This document shows, piece by piece, positions 1 through 7,711 of a DNA stretch of 18,745 nucleotides. The notes below the pieces were generated by a model that was not told the origin of the DNA, did no database searches, and was given only the letters and a program-made list of their open reading frames with translations. The DNA is taken from contig CABQWP010000042.1 in assembly GCA_902467875.1 (NCBI GenBank), forward strand, positions 1 to 18,745, written 5' to 3'. Position numbers and translations under genes: made by a program. The stretch is from an uncultured Collinsella sp. GTDB taxonomy: Bacteria; Actinomycetota; Coriobacteriia; Coriobacteriales; Coriobacteriaceae. Position 1 is the first letter of the stretch. Each line of letters starts with the position of its first letter.

Positions 1-1
1 G

Positions 2-289
2 CCGTCGCTGGCCTTGGCCGCCGACCGGGGGGCCGCCGCCAAGCCCAAGCTCACCATCACGGCCGAGTCGCCCCTGCGCGCCGACAGCGCGGACGGGTCG
101 ACGGGCAGCCTGGAGGCGTCGCTCATCAACACGCCCACCGGCACACCCCCTAGCATTACCACCGGAGGCTTTATGCCCTCGACTGGCGATATGGCAATGT
201 ACGCCGCGGCCGCCGCAGCGGTCGCTGGAGCCGCGCTCATCGTGGTCGCGCTCCTGGTCAAGCGGGGAGGTGGCAGCCATAAAGAGTAG
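2..289 (+). CDS. C-terminal end of a sortase-anchored surface or pilus protein (5' truncated by window edge)
   Basis: The reading frame is open from the first bases of the window and ends at TAG 287-289, so only the last 95 or so residues are visible. The end has the three-part cell-wall sorting signal: an LPXTG-like MPSTG followed by D, a hydrophobic Ala/Val/Leu-rich membrane segment, and a basic tail starting KRGGG. The stretch before it (TITAESPLRADSADGSTGS) is Ser/Thr/Ala-rich like a stalk. A TTG at 14 could act as a start in principle, but no ribosome site is visible and an anchored protein needs a signal peptide, so I read this as the end of a larger gene. It lies 108 bp upstream of the major pilin on the same strand, which suggests a tip or minor pilin subunit of the same fibre. 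The role as tip protein is inference; the sorting signal is seen directly. Confidence 0.75.
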   Translation, partial: PSLALAADRGAAAKPKLTITAESPLRADSADGSTGSLEASLINTPTGTPPSITTGGFMPSTGDMAMYAAAAAAVAGAALIVVALLVKRGGGSHKE

Positions 290-397
290 CTGGCAGCCCC
301 ACAGAGAGCGGGGCGAGACGTAGCGAAGCAGATGCTAAGATACAGACAAATGATGACCGATCGAATGAGAACCAAACGGAAAACGGAGGAAAAGAAG

Positions 398-2209
398 ATG
401 AGCATGAGCAAGAACATCGCACGCCTGGCAGTGACAGCAGGCCTCACCGCAGCCCTGAGCTTCGGTGGCGTGATGGCCCCGGTGACCATGGCGTTTGCGG
501 CCGAGGGTGACGGCAGCATCACCATTAGTCAGGCCGAGAAAAACGATGGCACCACGTTCAAGGCGTACCAGATCTTTAAGGCTACGGTGACCGACACTGA
601 AAACGGTGGCAAGACCGCTCAGAACATCACGTGGGCGAGCGATACGGTTAGCACGAAGGTGATTGATGCCATTAGGAAAGACTGGAAGGGTTATGACGGC
701 TTGGAGGTTAAGGATCAGCTGTCTGACAAACCTACTGCCCAGGAAGTAGCCGACTTCCTCATGGCACATGCGGGTTCCACTACTGCAGGATCAACATCGA
801 CTGATGGAACGCGAATCGCTACCAACAATGTTCTCTACGCAGTTGCGAATGCCGTTAAGAGTGAGAAACCTGCCGCGACTAACATCCCTACTGGTAATTC
901 TTGGACTCCTAATCTGGCGAATGGCAACGGTTACTACCTGTTTGTGACCAGCGATCTCGATTCGACCAAGCCGAACACTGGCACGTCCCCGATCTTTGCA
1001 GTCGTGGGTGGTAGTGCCGTGACTGTCCATGAGAAGACCAGCATCCCCACGGTTGAGAAAAAGATCCTCGATGATTCTAAGGTGAAGGGCGGTGACATTA
1101 CCGGCGAGACTGACTGGGTGGACGCTGCCGACTCCCAGATCGGCCAGGAGGTCAACTACCGGCTCACCGGTACGATTGCGGACAACTACGATAGCTACGA
1201 CACCTATTCCTACAAGTTCAAGGATCAGCTGACGGACGGTCTCGACTACATCACTGACTCGATCAGCGTTTATGCGCTGAATAATGGTGAATACACCGAG
1301 ATTAATCCGACTAGCTACGATGTGGATGCCCCTTCTGAGTCAAATCAGCGTGTTTTGACAGTTAACTTTAATGGAACCAATGGGCTGAAGTCAGCCACCG
1401 CGAAAAATGGCGGAACGCTTACGATCAATGCCAACACCAATATTGTTGTCTTCTACAAGGCAAAGCTCAACGCAAAGGCGGTTATTGCAGGGGCTAACAA
1501 CAAGCTGGAGGGCAACCCCAATACTGTTACGCTCGAGTATTCTAACAACCCCATGGTCGCAGGTGCTGGCACCTCGGAATCCGATATGGTCAAGGACTAC
1601 ACCTACGGCCTCAAGATCAACAAGGTTGACCTTGGCACTGAGAAGGCGCTGGAAGGTGCTACGTTCACCATCGCAGCTGGTGACACAACTAACGGTGACG
1701 TGAACAGCGCAAACGTTAAATATGTCAAGAGTGACGGCACTTTGAGCGACAACAAGGTTGAGCTTTCGATGAACCCCGATGGTGTCATTACGCTTACCGG
1801 TCTCGATGCTGGCGTCTATACGGTCACGGAAACTTCTGCTCCCGATGGTTACACCAAGGTCGAACCCTTCACCTTCGAGATCAAGCCGACCATGAACGCC
1901 ATTGATCCGAACGCTGGTCTTACTGCGCTCTCTGGCACGCTTGATAGCAAGAACCAGAGTGACAAGGTCATCGCTGGCCTTACCGATGAGAAAGCCGGTG
2001 ATAACAGGCTAACGGCGCAGGCCGGCTCGGACAAGGTCACCGATGGCTACTTCAACATCACCGTTGGCGATACCAAGCAGGTTGGCCTCCCGCTGACCGG
2101 TCTCAACGGCGTGACCTTCACCTTGATCGCTGGTGGCGCGGTGCTGTGTATTGGCGTGGCGCACCTCATCCGCAGCCGTAAGCAGGCTGAGGAGTCCGAG
2201 CAGGAGTAA
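398..2209 (+). CDS. LPXTG-anchored major pilin, SpaA/FimA (SpaH/EbpB-like) family, 603 aa
   Basis: This is the shaft subunit of a sortase-assembled pilus, exported and covalently polymerised outside the membrane. I chose ATG 398 because GGAGGA at 385-390 sits 7 nt upstream; the longer frame from 332 lacks such a site and would put 22 charged residues before the signal peptide. Residues 1 to about 35 form a Sec signal peptide with likely cleavage near AFA-A. Around residues 205-222 a segment (VTVHEKTSIPTVEKK) sits where pilins carry the pilin-motif lysine (candidates K213, K221, K222). Residues about 220-385 resemble the isopeptide-forming D2 domain, ending in NTVTLEYSNNP (N383, N384). Residues about 405-500 are a CnaB-like domain with an E-box around E478 (YTVTETSAPDGY). 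LPLTG is at 564-568, followed by a membrane helix and a charged tail. By eye the gene is less GC-rich than sortase and gatCAB, which fits a fast-evolving or transferred surface gene. Confidence 0.93.
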   Translation: MSMSKNIARLAVTAGLTAALSFGGVMAPVTMAFAAEGDGSITISQAEKNDGTTFKAYQIFKATVTDTENGGKTAQNITWASDTVSTKVIDAIRKDWKGYDGLEVKDQLSDKPTAQEVADFLMAHAGSTTAGSTSTDGTRIATNNVLYAVANAVKSEKPAATNIPTGNSWTPNLANGNGYYLFVTSDLDSTKPNTGTSPIFAVVGGSAVTVHEKTSIPTVEKKILDDSKVKGGDITGETDWVDAADSQIGQEVNYRLTGTIADNYDSYDTYSYKFKDQLTDGLDYITDSISVYALNNGEYTEINPTSYDVDAPSESNQRVLTVNFNGTNGLKSATAKNGGTLTINANTNIVVFYKAKLNAKAVIAGANNKLEGNPNTVTLEYSNNPMVAGAGTSESDMVKDYTYGLKINKVDLGTEKALEGATFTIAAGDTTNGDVNSANVKYVKSDGTLSDNKVELSMNPDGVITLTGLDAGVYTVTETSAPDGYTKVEPFTFEIKPTMNAIDPNAGLTALSGTLDSKNQSDKVIAGLTDEKAGDNRLTAQAGSDKVTDGYFNITVGDTKQVGLPLTGLNGVTFTLIAGGAVLCIGVAHLIRSRKQAEESEQE

Positions 2210-2309
2210 CGCTCGCGCACCCATCCCTTTGGCAGGTGGGATGTGATGGCCATGAGACTTGCGGACACTTTTCTCGTCCATCCACGTTCTTGCTTTGCCA
2301 TTCTCTTTT

Positions 2310-2346
2310 CGGGGCAGACTCCGCACTGGAGTCTGCCCCGTTTTTT
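2310..2346 (+). terminator. Intrinsic terminator downstream of major pilin
   Basis: A perfect 13-bp stem (2310-2322 with 2328-2340) with a 5-nt loop is followed by six T residues. It lies 100 bp after the pilin stop. It should end most pilin transcripts before the sortase gene, which could set the pilin to sortase ratio. Confidence 0.92.
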
Positions 2347-2752
2347 GGACAACACAGGCAGCCTCCACCGTCCGATGCGGACTCATCCGTCATCGCGTTT
2401 CTTGACTCGTATGAGGTTCGGTTTAAGGTCCGTAGGCGCACGCGCGGTGCGGACGGTGGACGGCATTTGCGCCGCAACAAGCGCAAATAAGAATGCCCGG
2501 GGTTCGGAGCCCGGGCATTTAACTAAAGCTGAAAACTAGGCCGCCCGCGCTCTCGTACACTTACGCGGGGTGCGTCGTTTTCTATTGACATTGTATCCCG
2601 AATCGCCCCACCGATCCGGGACATTTTGAAAACGCAAATGCGGGCCCATGCTCGCGCCGCGCAATGCTGTTTAGCTGCGTTGTTCGGCGCGGAAGCTCGC
2701 TAATCGGCTATTATTTGTTTAGACAACTTGGGTTGTAGAGGAGTGACTGGCG
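2347..2752. other. Non-coding gap before sortase, with small hairpins
   Basis: I see no convincing gene here. Two hairpins lie close together: 2465-2472 with 2481-2488 (8 bp), and 2492-2501 with 2510-2519 (10 bp, AATGCCCGGG arms). The second could be a weak terminator but lacks a clear T-tract. A further imperfect hairpin lies near 2596-2622. TTGACA occurs at 2585-2590 but has no matching -10; TATTAT at 2709-2714 is a possible -10 for the sortase with no good -35. Confidence 0.5.
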
Positions 2753-3679
2753 ATGGTGCAGGGCGCCAAACATATGAAGAGCAATAACGCCGCGGCTAAC
2801 GGTGGCTCAAGCCCTCAGCCCAAGCCCAAGCGCCGCCGCAAGCGACTGCCGCGCTGGGCCGACCGGCTCATCACCATCGTCATCATCCTTATTGGCGTGG
2901 GCCTTATGACCTGGCCGTGGATCTTGGACCGGCTCGAGGCTTCGGGCGTGTTCAACCAGATCAGCACGGTGTCCAGCACCGTGGACGCGCTGTCTGCCGA
3001 GGAGCGCGAGCGCATCCTGCTCCAGGCGCGCTCCTTTAACGAGCAGCTGGCGGGCGAGGCCACCGAGCTTCCCGCCGACCAGATCGAGCCCTACGCTCAG
3101 CAGCTCATCTTTGACCGCGATCCCATGATGAGCTGGGTCGAGATCCCCTCCATCGACGTGAGCATGCCCATTTACCACGGCACGAGCGAAGAAGTCCTTA
3201 TGGCGGGCGTCGGCCACCTGGAGGGCACGAGCCTGCCGGTGGGCGGCACCTCGACGCATTGCGTGCTCACCGCGCACTCCGGCATGCGCAACCTGAGCAT
3301 GTTCGATGACATCCACTCGCTGGAGCCCGGCGACCTGGTGCTGCTGCACACCATGAACAAGACGCTCGCCTACAAGATGGTGGACTCCGAGGTGGTGCTG
3401 CCCGAGGAGATGGAGTCACTGACCATCGAGCCGGGCGCCGACAAGGTGACGCTCGTCACCTGCACGCCCTACGGCGTGAACGACCATCGCCTGCTGGTGC
3501 ATTGCGTGCGCACCAAGTACAACAAGAAGGACGTCGACAAGCAAAAGTCGCTGGCCGGCCGCCACTGGGGCAAGCGCGAGTTTGCCGTGCTCATCGTGGT
3601 CGTAGCCATTGTGCTGTTGCTGCTGGACATCGTGATCCACGCGGTCCGCAAGCGCCGCAAGGCCAAGGCCTCGGCATAA
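2753..3679 (+). CDS. Class C (pilin-polymerising) sortase, 308 aa
   Basis: This is a membrane transpeptidase that cleaves LPXTG-type signals between Thr and Gly and joins pilin subunits through a pilin lysine. AGAGGAG at 2737-2743 lies 9 nt before ATG 2753; a later in-frame ATG at residue 8 has no better site. A Lys/Arg-rich N-terminus (residues 24-31) precedes a membrane helix at about 39-56. A second helix at about 277-298 with a basic tail closes the protein, the two-helix layout usual for class C enzymes. The catalytic triad is visible: H175 in TAHSG, C237 in VTCTPYG, R246 in DHRLLV. A DP pair at 123-124, just before the sortase core (IPSIDVSMPIYHG), is placed like the DPW/DPF lid of this class. 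It follows the pilin across a terminator, so it may have its own promoter. Class assignment is confident; the substrate is inferred from the neighbouring LPLTG pilin. Confidence 0.95.
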   Translation: MVQGAKHMKSNNAAANGGSSPQPKPKRRRKRLPRWADRLITIVIILIGVGLMTWPWILDRLEASGVFNQISTVSSTVDALSAEERERILLQARSFNEQLAGEATELPADQIEPYAQQLIFDRDPMMSWVEIPSIDVSMPIYHGTSEEVLMAGVGHLEGTSLPVGGTSTHCVLTAHSGMRNLSMFDDIHSLEPGDLVLLHTMNKTLAYKMVDSEVVLPEEMESLTIEPGADKVTLVTCTPYGVNDHRLLVHCVRTKYNKKDVDKQKSLAGRHWGKREFAVLIVVVAIVLLLLDIVIHAVRKRRKAKASA

Positions 3680-3692
3680 GACATTCTCCAGA

Positions 3693-3727
3693 ACCACCAC
3701 AATGGGGACAGGCACCTTTATGGTGGT
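3693..3727. repeat. REP-like hairpin with GGGGACAGGCACC loop
   Basis: ACCACCACAA (3693-3702) pairs with TTATGGTGGT (3718-3727), 9 of 10 positions. The 15-nt loop contains GGGGACAGGCACC. From memory this loop motif recurs in small intergenic repeats of many bacterial genomes; I cannot verify that here. Confidence 0.5.
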
Positions 3728-3737
3728 CGGGACATCC

Positions 3738-3804
3738 AAACCATCACAACATTCGATGAAAATCTCGATTTTGACGAAAAGCGTCGAATGTTGTGATGGT
3801 TTTT
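3738..3804 (+). terminator. Long perfect 19-bp inverted repeat followed by T5; probable terminator after sortase
   Basis: Arms 3738-3756 and 3784-3802 are perfect reverse complements (19 bp), separated by 27 nt that can form a smaller AAAAT/ATTTT hairpin. The right arm runs into TTTTT at 3800-3804. It lies about 60 bp after the sortase stop and would separate the pilus cluster from gatCAB. The arms are long for a simple terminator, so a repeat-element origin is also possible. Confidence 0.65.
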
Positions 3805-3913
3805 GTTGTGAGCTATGCGGTTTTCGCCGCAGAGCTGCCGGACCGTGTTCGTCGCCCTCGTTACGTTTTCGCTGCATTTGGGTAAAGCACCTGCTCCAAG
3901 CGGCCTTGCCTTG

Positions 3914-3919
3914 TATACT
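3914..3919 (+). promoter_or_regulatory. Candidate -10 element for gatCAB
   Basis: TATACT lies 36 nt before the gatC start and is preceded directly by TG. No good -35 is seen 16-18 nt upstream, so this is only a tentative promoter. Confidence 0.35.
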
Positions 3920-3954
3920 AGAGCGGTTTATCTGTTATGCGGAAGGGAGCGCCT

Positions 3955-4266
3955 ATGGCACTCAGCGAGAAAGACGTGCGCGGCATCGCCGAGTACGCAA
4001 AGATCGCACTGACCGATGACGAGCTCACCCAGATGACGTCCTACATGAACGACGCCGTCCAGATGCTCGAGCCCGTCTTGCAATATGACTTGCCCGACGT
4101 GGAGCCCACGTTCCATCCCATCGGAAGCCTGTCCAACGTGATGGGCGACGACCTGCGCGAGCCCGAGCGCGATCTGCCACTCGACGTTGCGCTCGAGAAC
4201 GCTGGCAGCGCGCGCGACCGCTACTTCCGCGTGCCGTCCATTTTGGGAGAGGGGGAGAGCGAGTAA
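3955..4266 (+). CDS. gatC: Asp-tRNA(Asn)/Glu-tRNA(Gln) amidotransferase subunit C, 103 aa
   Basis: GatC is the small belt subunit that wraps GatA and GatB and stabilises the complex. ATG 3955 is preceded by GGAAGGGAG at 3941-3949 with a 5-nt spacer, better than the in-frame ATG at 3937, which would overlap that site. The N-terminal helix (LSEKDVRGIAEYAKIALT) and the following region (LEPVLQYDLPDVEPTF) match the family pattern in which a helix is followed by the extended D-V-x-P-T linker. The C-terminal part ends in YFRVPSIL, the usual F-x-V-P close. Length is normal (about 95-105 aa). It starts the gatCAB operon and its TAATG stop/start overlaps gatA by 1 nt, implying translational coupling. 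Confidence 0.96.
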   Translation: MALSEKDVRGIAEYAKIALTDDELTQMTSYMNDAVQMLEPVLQYDLPDVEPTFHPIGSLSNVMGDDLREPERDLPLDVALENAGSARDRYFRVPSILGEGESE

Positions 4267-5780
4267 TGGCGCTAAGCTTCGATTCCCTTACCGCCGCCCA
4301 GATCGCCGCGGGCGTTGCCGCCGGCGACTTTACCGCTACCGAGGTGGCCCAGGCCTCCCTTGCCGCCATCGAGGCGCGTGAGGGCGGGGTCCAGGCATTC
4401 CTGCAAGTGGCGCCCGAGCTTGCGCTCGAGGCCGCCGCGCGCGTGGATGCCGACCGTGCCGCAGGCAAGCCGCTGCCCCCGCTTGCGGGCGTGCCGCTGG
4501 CCATCAAGGACAACATGAATCTTGTGGGCACGCGCACTACCTGCGCTTCCCGCATGCTCGAGGACTACCAGAGCGTCTACACCGCCACCTGCGTCCAGCG
4601 CATGCTCGATGCCGGCTGCCTGCCCATGGGCAAGGCCAACATGGACGAGTTCGCCTTCGGTAGCTCCACCGAGAGCTCGGCGTTCCACCGCACCAACAAC
4701 CCCTGGGATACCGAGCGCGTGCCCGGCGGCTCCTCGGGCGGCTCCGCTGCCGCCGTCGCCGCGGGCGAGGTCGCGCTCTCGCTGGGCTCGGACACCGGCG
4801 GCTCCATTCGCCAGCCGGCGTCGCTTTGCGGCGTGGTGGGCTTTAAGCCCACGTATGGCGCCGTGAGCCGTTACGGCGTGGTTGCCTTTGGCTCGTCGCT
4901 CGACCAGGTGGGACCCTTTGGTCGCACGGTCGAGGATGTCGCGCTGGCCATGAACGCGCTTACCGGCGCGGGCCACGATCCGTACGACTGCACCAGCCAG
5001 GATTGCGCCGTCGACTTTACCGAGCACCTCAACGACAGCATCGAGGGCAAGCGCGTGGGCATCATCCCCGCGTTTATGGAGGCCGAGGGCCTGACGCCCG
5101 AGGTCAAGGCCGCTGTTCAGCGCGCCGCCCAGGAGCTGCAGAACCAGGGCGCCGAGCTGGTCGAGGTCGACCTGCCGCACCTGGACGCCGCCATCGCCGC
5201 CTACTACGTCATCGGCCCGGCCGAGGCGTTCTCCAACCTGGCCCGCTTCGACGGCATTCGCTACGGCTATCAGGAGGAGGGCTGCGCCAACCTGTCCGAC
5301 CAGAGCTCGCTGTCGCGCGCCCACGGCTTTGGCGCCGAGGCCAAGCGCCGTCAGATGCTCGGCGCCTACCTGCTGAGCTCGGGCGTGTACGACAAGTACT
5401 ACTACGCCGCGCAAAAGGCCCGCACGCTCATCACGCAGGACTACGACGCCGCGTATGCCAAGGTGGACACCATCCTTATGCCCGCCTCGCCGCGCACGGC
5501 CTTTAAGTTTGGCGAGATCAGCGACCCCACGCAGATGTACCTCTCCGACCTGTACACCATCTCGCTCAACATTTGCGGCAACGGTGGCATCTCGGTGCCG
5601 CTGGGTCTGGGCGAGGATACTCAGCTGCCCGTTTCTGCCCAGCTGGTGGGTCCGGCCTTTAAGGACCGTCAGTTGCTCACATTTGCCCGCGCCCTGGAGC
5701 GCGGCTTTGCCGATGCCGCCACGGGTGCGCCCGCGCTTTCCGTTGCGCCCGATTTTGCCGGGAAGGGAGGCGAGCTGTAA
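4266..5780 (+). CDS. gatA: Asp-tRNA(Asn)/Glu-tRNA(Gln) amidotransferase subunit A (glutaminase), 504 aa
   Basis: GatA is the amidase-signature subunit that hydrolyses glutamine and supplies ammonia to GatB for converting Glu-tRNA(Gln) or Asp-tRNA(Asn) to the amidated form. The Ser-cisSer-Lys triad is visible: K81 in PLAIKDN, cis-Ser S156 in PGGSSGGSAAA, and nucleophile S180 in GSDTGGSIRQP. The 24-residue spacing between the serines is standard. The downstream block GFKPTYGAVSRYGVVAFGSS is also characteristic. Length is slightly above the usual 480-490 aa. ATG 4266 overlaps the gatC stop, with GGGAGAGGGGGAGAG just upstream serving as ribosome site. The gene lies in the middle of the operon. 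Confidence 0.98.
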   Translation: MALSFDSLTAAQIAAGVAAGDFTATEVAQASLAAIEAREGGVQAFLQVAPELALEAAARVDADRAAGKPLPPLAGVPLAIKDNMNLVGTRTTCASRMLEDYQSVYTATCVQRMLDAGCLPMGKANMDEFAFGSSTESSAFHRTNNPWDTERVPGGSSGGSAAAVAAGEVALSLGSDTGGSIRQPASLCGVVGFKPTYGAVSRYGVVAFGSSLDQVGPFGRTVEDVALAMNALTGAGHDPYDCTSQDCAVDFTEHLNDSIEGKRVGIIPAFMEAEGLTPEVKAAVQRAAQELQNQGAELVEVDLPHLDAAIAAYYVIGPAEAFSNLARFDGIRYGYQEEGCANLSDQSSLSRAHGFGAEAKRRQMLGAYLLSSGVYDKYYYAAQKARTLITQDYDAAYAKVDTILMPASPRTAFKFGEISDPTQMYLSDLYTISLNICGNGGISVPLGLGEDTQLPVSAQLVGPAFKDRQLLTFARALERGFADAATGAPALSVAPDFAGKGGEL

Positions 5781-7456
5781 TGAAGGAGCTTTCCGAGGTC
5801 CTGCAGGATTGGGAGGCCGTGATCGGCCTGGAGATCCATACCGAGCTCACCGCACTCGATACCAAGATGTTCTGCAACTGCAAGCTCAGCCACGATGACG
5901 AGCCCAACGCCAACGTGTGCCCGGTGTGCCTGGGCCTGCCCGGCGCCCTGCCGGTGCCCAACAAGCGCGCCATCGAGAGCATCGTCAAGGCCGGTCTCGC
6001 CACCAACTGCGAGATCCAGCGCCACTCGATGTTCTACCGCAAGCACTACTTCTATCCCGATATGGCCAAGAACTTCCAGACCACGCAGGGTCCGGTCGCC
6101 TTTGCCATGTACGGTCACCTGGATCTGGACGTGACCGGTCGCGGAGCTGCCGAGCGCCCCGACTGCGCGTTTGGCGAGGCCGAGGCCCAGAGTCTGGCGA
6201 GCGCCTCGGCCAATGCCGAGGGCCTGTCCACGTCCATGACGTCGACCATGCGCGAAGGCAATCAGCGTGCCGGTCACCTGGCCAGCTACGATGCGTCCAA
6301 CCTGCAGATGCCCGAGCGTCGCGAGGACGGTTCCTACACGGTGCCCATCCGCATCCTGCGCATCCACATGGAGGAGGACGCCGCCAAGATGGTCCACGTG
6401 GGCGGCGCCGAGGGCCGCATTACCGCCGCGGCCGAGTCGCTCGTCGACTACAACCGCTGCGGCACGCCGCTGATTGAGCTCGTCACCGAGCCCGACTTGC
6501 GTACGCCCGAGGAGGCCCGCCTGTTTATGGAAAAGCTCCGTCGCATTTTTGTGACGCTGGGCATTTCGGACTGCTCCATGGAGAAGGGCTCCATGCGCTG
6601 CGACGGCAACGTGTCGCTGCGCCGCCGCGGCGAGACCAAGCTGGGCACCAAGACCGAGCTCAAGAACCTCAACTCGTTTAAGAGCCTGCACGATGGCCTT
6701 GCCTACGAGATCTGCCGCCAGGCCGAGGTGCTCGAGGAGGGCGGCATCATCTATCAGGAGACCCGCCACTGGGAGCCCAGCCGCAAGCGCACCGTGGTCA
6801 TGCGTGTGAAGGAGACGGCCGACGACTATCGTCTGTTCCCCGATCCCGACTTGGCGCCGTTCGATCTGGACGACGAGTTCATCGACCGCTGCCGTGGCGA
6901 GATTCCCGAGCTGCCCGATGCCAAGCGCGCCCGCTTTGAGGCCGACTTTGGCATTAAGGCGGCCGATGCCGAGCAGATTGCCGGCGACCCGGAGTTTGCC
7001 GACTTCTTTGAGGCCGCTGCTGCCGGTATGGCCGGCAAGGAGGCCCAGACGGTCGCAAACCTGCTGGTGAACGAGATGATCGCCTACCTTAAGGGCGCGG
7101 GTGTCTCGCTGGCCGAGTCCGGCATTGCACCGGCCCAGGTGGCAGCGCTGGCTAAGCTGCTGGCGACCGATGCCATCAGCTCCAACCAGGCGCACGAGGT
7201 CTTTGAGGCCATGGCCCAGACCGGTGATGACCCCAACAAGATCGTCGACGAGCGCGGCATGCGTCAGGTGAGCGATGCCGGCGCGCTGCAGCCGATTGTG
7301 GACGAGGTGCTGGCAAACTGTGCCGATCAGGCGCAGCAGTACCGCGACGGCAACCAGAAGGTCATCGGCTTTTTGGTGGGCCAGTGCATGAAGGCGAGCC
7401 GCGGCAAGGGCAACCCGAAGCTCTTCAACGAGTTGCTGAGAACGTCGCTCTCGTAA
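5780..7456 (+). CDS. gatB: Asp-tRNA(Asn)/Glu-tRNA(Gln) amidotransferase subunit B, 558 aa, with an internal insertion
   Basis: GatB binds the mischarged tRNA, phosphorylates the Glu/Asp side chain with ATP and amidates it. The N-terminal cradle starts WEAVIGLEIHTEL. Four cysteines (C32, C34, C47, C50; CNC and CPVC) form the expected zinc site. Later blocks include HMEEDAAK, SMRCDGNVSLR and ELKNLNSF. The C-terminal YqeY-like tail ends with GFLVGQCMKASRGKGNP. Normal GatB is about 475-490 aa; here residues about 122-187 form an extra block between the DLDVTGR strand and VPIRILRIHMEEDA, rich in Ala/Ser/Glu. The rest aligns by eye with typical GatB, so the protein should be functional. GGAAGGGAGG at 5761-5770 sets ATG 5780, overlapping the gatA stop by 1 nt. 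Confidence 0.97.
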   Translation: MKELSEVLQDWEAVIGLEIHTELTALDTKMFCNCKLSHDDEPNANVCPVCLGLPGALPVPNKRAIESIVKAGLATNCEIQRHSMFYRKHYFYPDMAKNFQTTQGPVAFAMYGHLDLDVTGRGAAERPDCAFGEAEAQSLASASANAEGLSTSMTSTMREGNQRAGHLASYDASNLQMPERREDGSYTVPIRILRIHMEEDAAKMVHVGGAEGRITAAAESLVDYNRCGTPLIELVTEPDLRTPEEARLFMEKLRRIFVTLGISDCSMEKGSMRCDGNVSLRRRGETKLGTKTELKNLNSFKSLHDGLAYEICRQAEVLEEGGIIYQETRHWEPSRKRTVVMRVKETADDYRLFPDPDLAPFDLDDEFIDRCRGEIPELPDAKRARFEADFGIKAADAEQIAGDPEFADFFEAAAAGMAGKEAQTVANLLVNEMIAYLKGAGVSLAESGIAPAQVAALAKLLATDAISSNQAHEVFEAMAQTGDDPNKIVDERGMRQVSDAGALQPIVDEVLANCADQAQQYRDGNQKVIGFLVGQCMKASRGKGNPKLFNELLRTSLS

Positions 7457-7461
7457 ACGGG

Positions 7462-7600
7462 AACCCGGGAGCCCCGGCAGGGCGGGTGCTTCCTCAAAAT
7501 TTCGAACAGTCCTGCGCAAGACGAAGGCCACATTAAGTGGCCTTCTTTGCGTGCGGAACTCATTTTGAGCAAGCACCCGCCCTGCCGGGGCTCCCGGGTT
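7462..7600. repeat. 139-bp near-perfect palindrome downstream of gatB
   Basis: Arms 7462-7500 and 7562-7600 are reverse complements over 39 bp with a single mismatch (7492 against 7570); the outer 30 bp are perfect. The 61-bp centre holds a smaller perfect hairpin (7523-7531 with 7537-7545) and partially complementary GCGCAA/TTGCGT flanks. The arms begin 5 bp after the gatB stop. The structure is far larger than a terminator needs and looks like an inserted palindromic element or MITE-like unit. Copy number in the genome is unknown. Confidence 0.8.
7523..7548 (+). terminator. Inner hairpin acting as probable gatCAB terminator
   Basis: GAAGGCCAC (7523-7531) pairs with GTGGCCTTC (7537-7545) around a 5-nt loop, followed by only three T. 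It is the apical stem of the larger palindrome and the first terminator-like stem after gatB. Confidence 0.55.
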
Positions 7601-7651
7601 TCGTGACGACTCGGCCGTTCGGGTCAGGTAGGCTGATAGGAAAGATGGTGA

Positions 7652-7680
7652 CGGAGGCGCAAAATGCGCCTCCGCCTTTT
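7652..7680 (+). terminator. Intrinsic terminator before the DUF4143 ATPase leader
   Basis: A perfect 10-bp stem CGGAGGCGCA/TGCGCCTCCG (7652-7661, 7665-7674) with an AAA loop is followed by CCTTTT. It isolates gatCAB from the ATPase gene. Confidence 0.8.
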
Positions 7681-7711
7681 GAATGTGATGGAAGTGTGGC
7701 GAAATGAGCTT

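Noticed and set aside
332..397. Extended N-terminus of the pilin
   Set aside because: No ribosome site at 332 and the extra residues are highly charged ahead of a good signal peptide that starts at 398.
2585..2590. TTGACA as a sortase promoter -35
   Set aside because: No -10 at 16-18 nt downstream; the sequence there is GC-rich.
4272..5414. Minus-strand open frame (380 codons) opposite gatA
   Set aside because: Shadow of gatA; the translation has no domain and a codon pattern expected from reading GC-rich coding DNA backwards.
5669..7576. Long minus-strand open frame (635 codons) opposite gatB
   Set aside because: It is an antisense shadow of the high-GC gatB gene, with no ribosome site and low-complexity His/Ala/Gly-rich translation; gatB is unambiguous.
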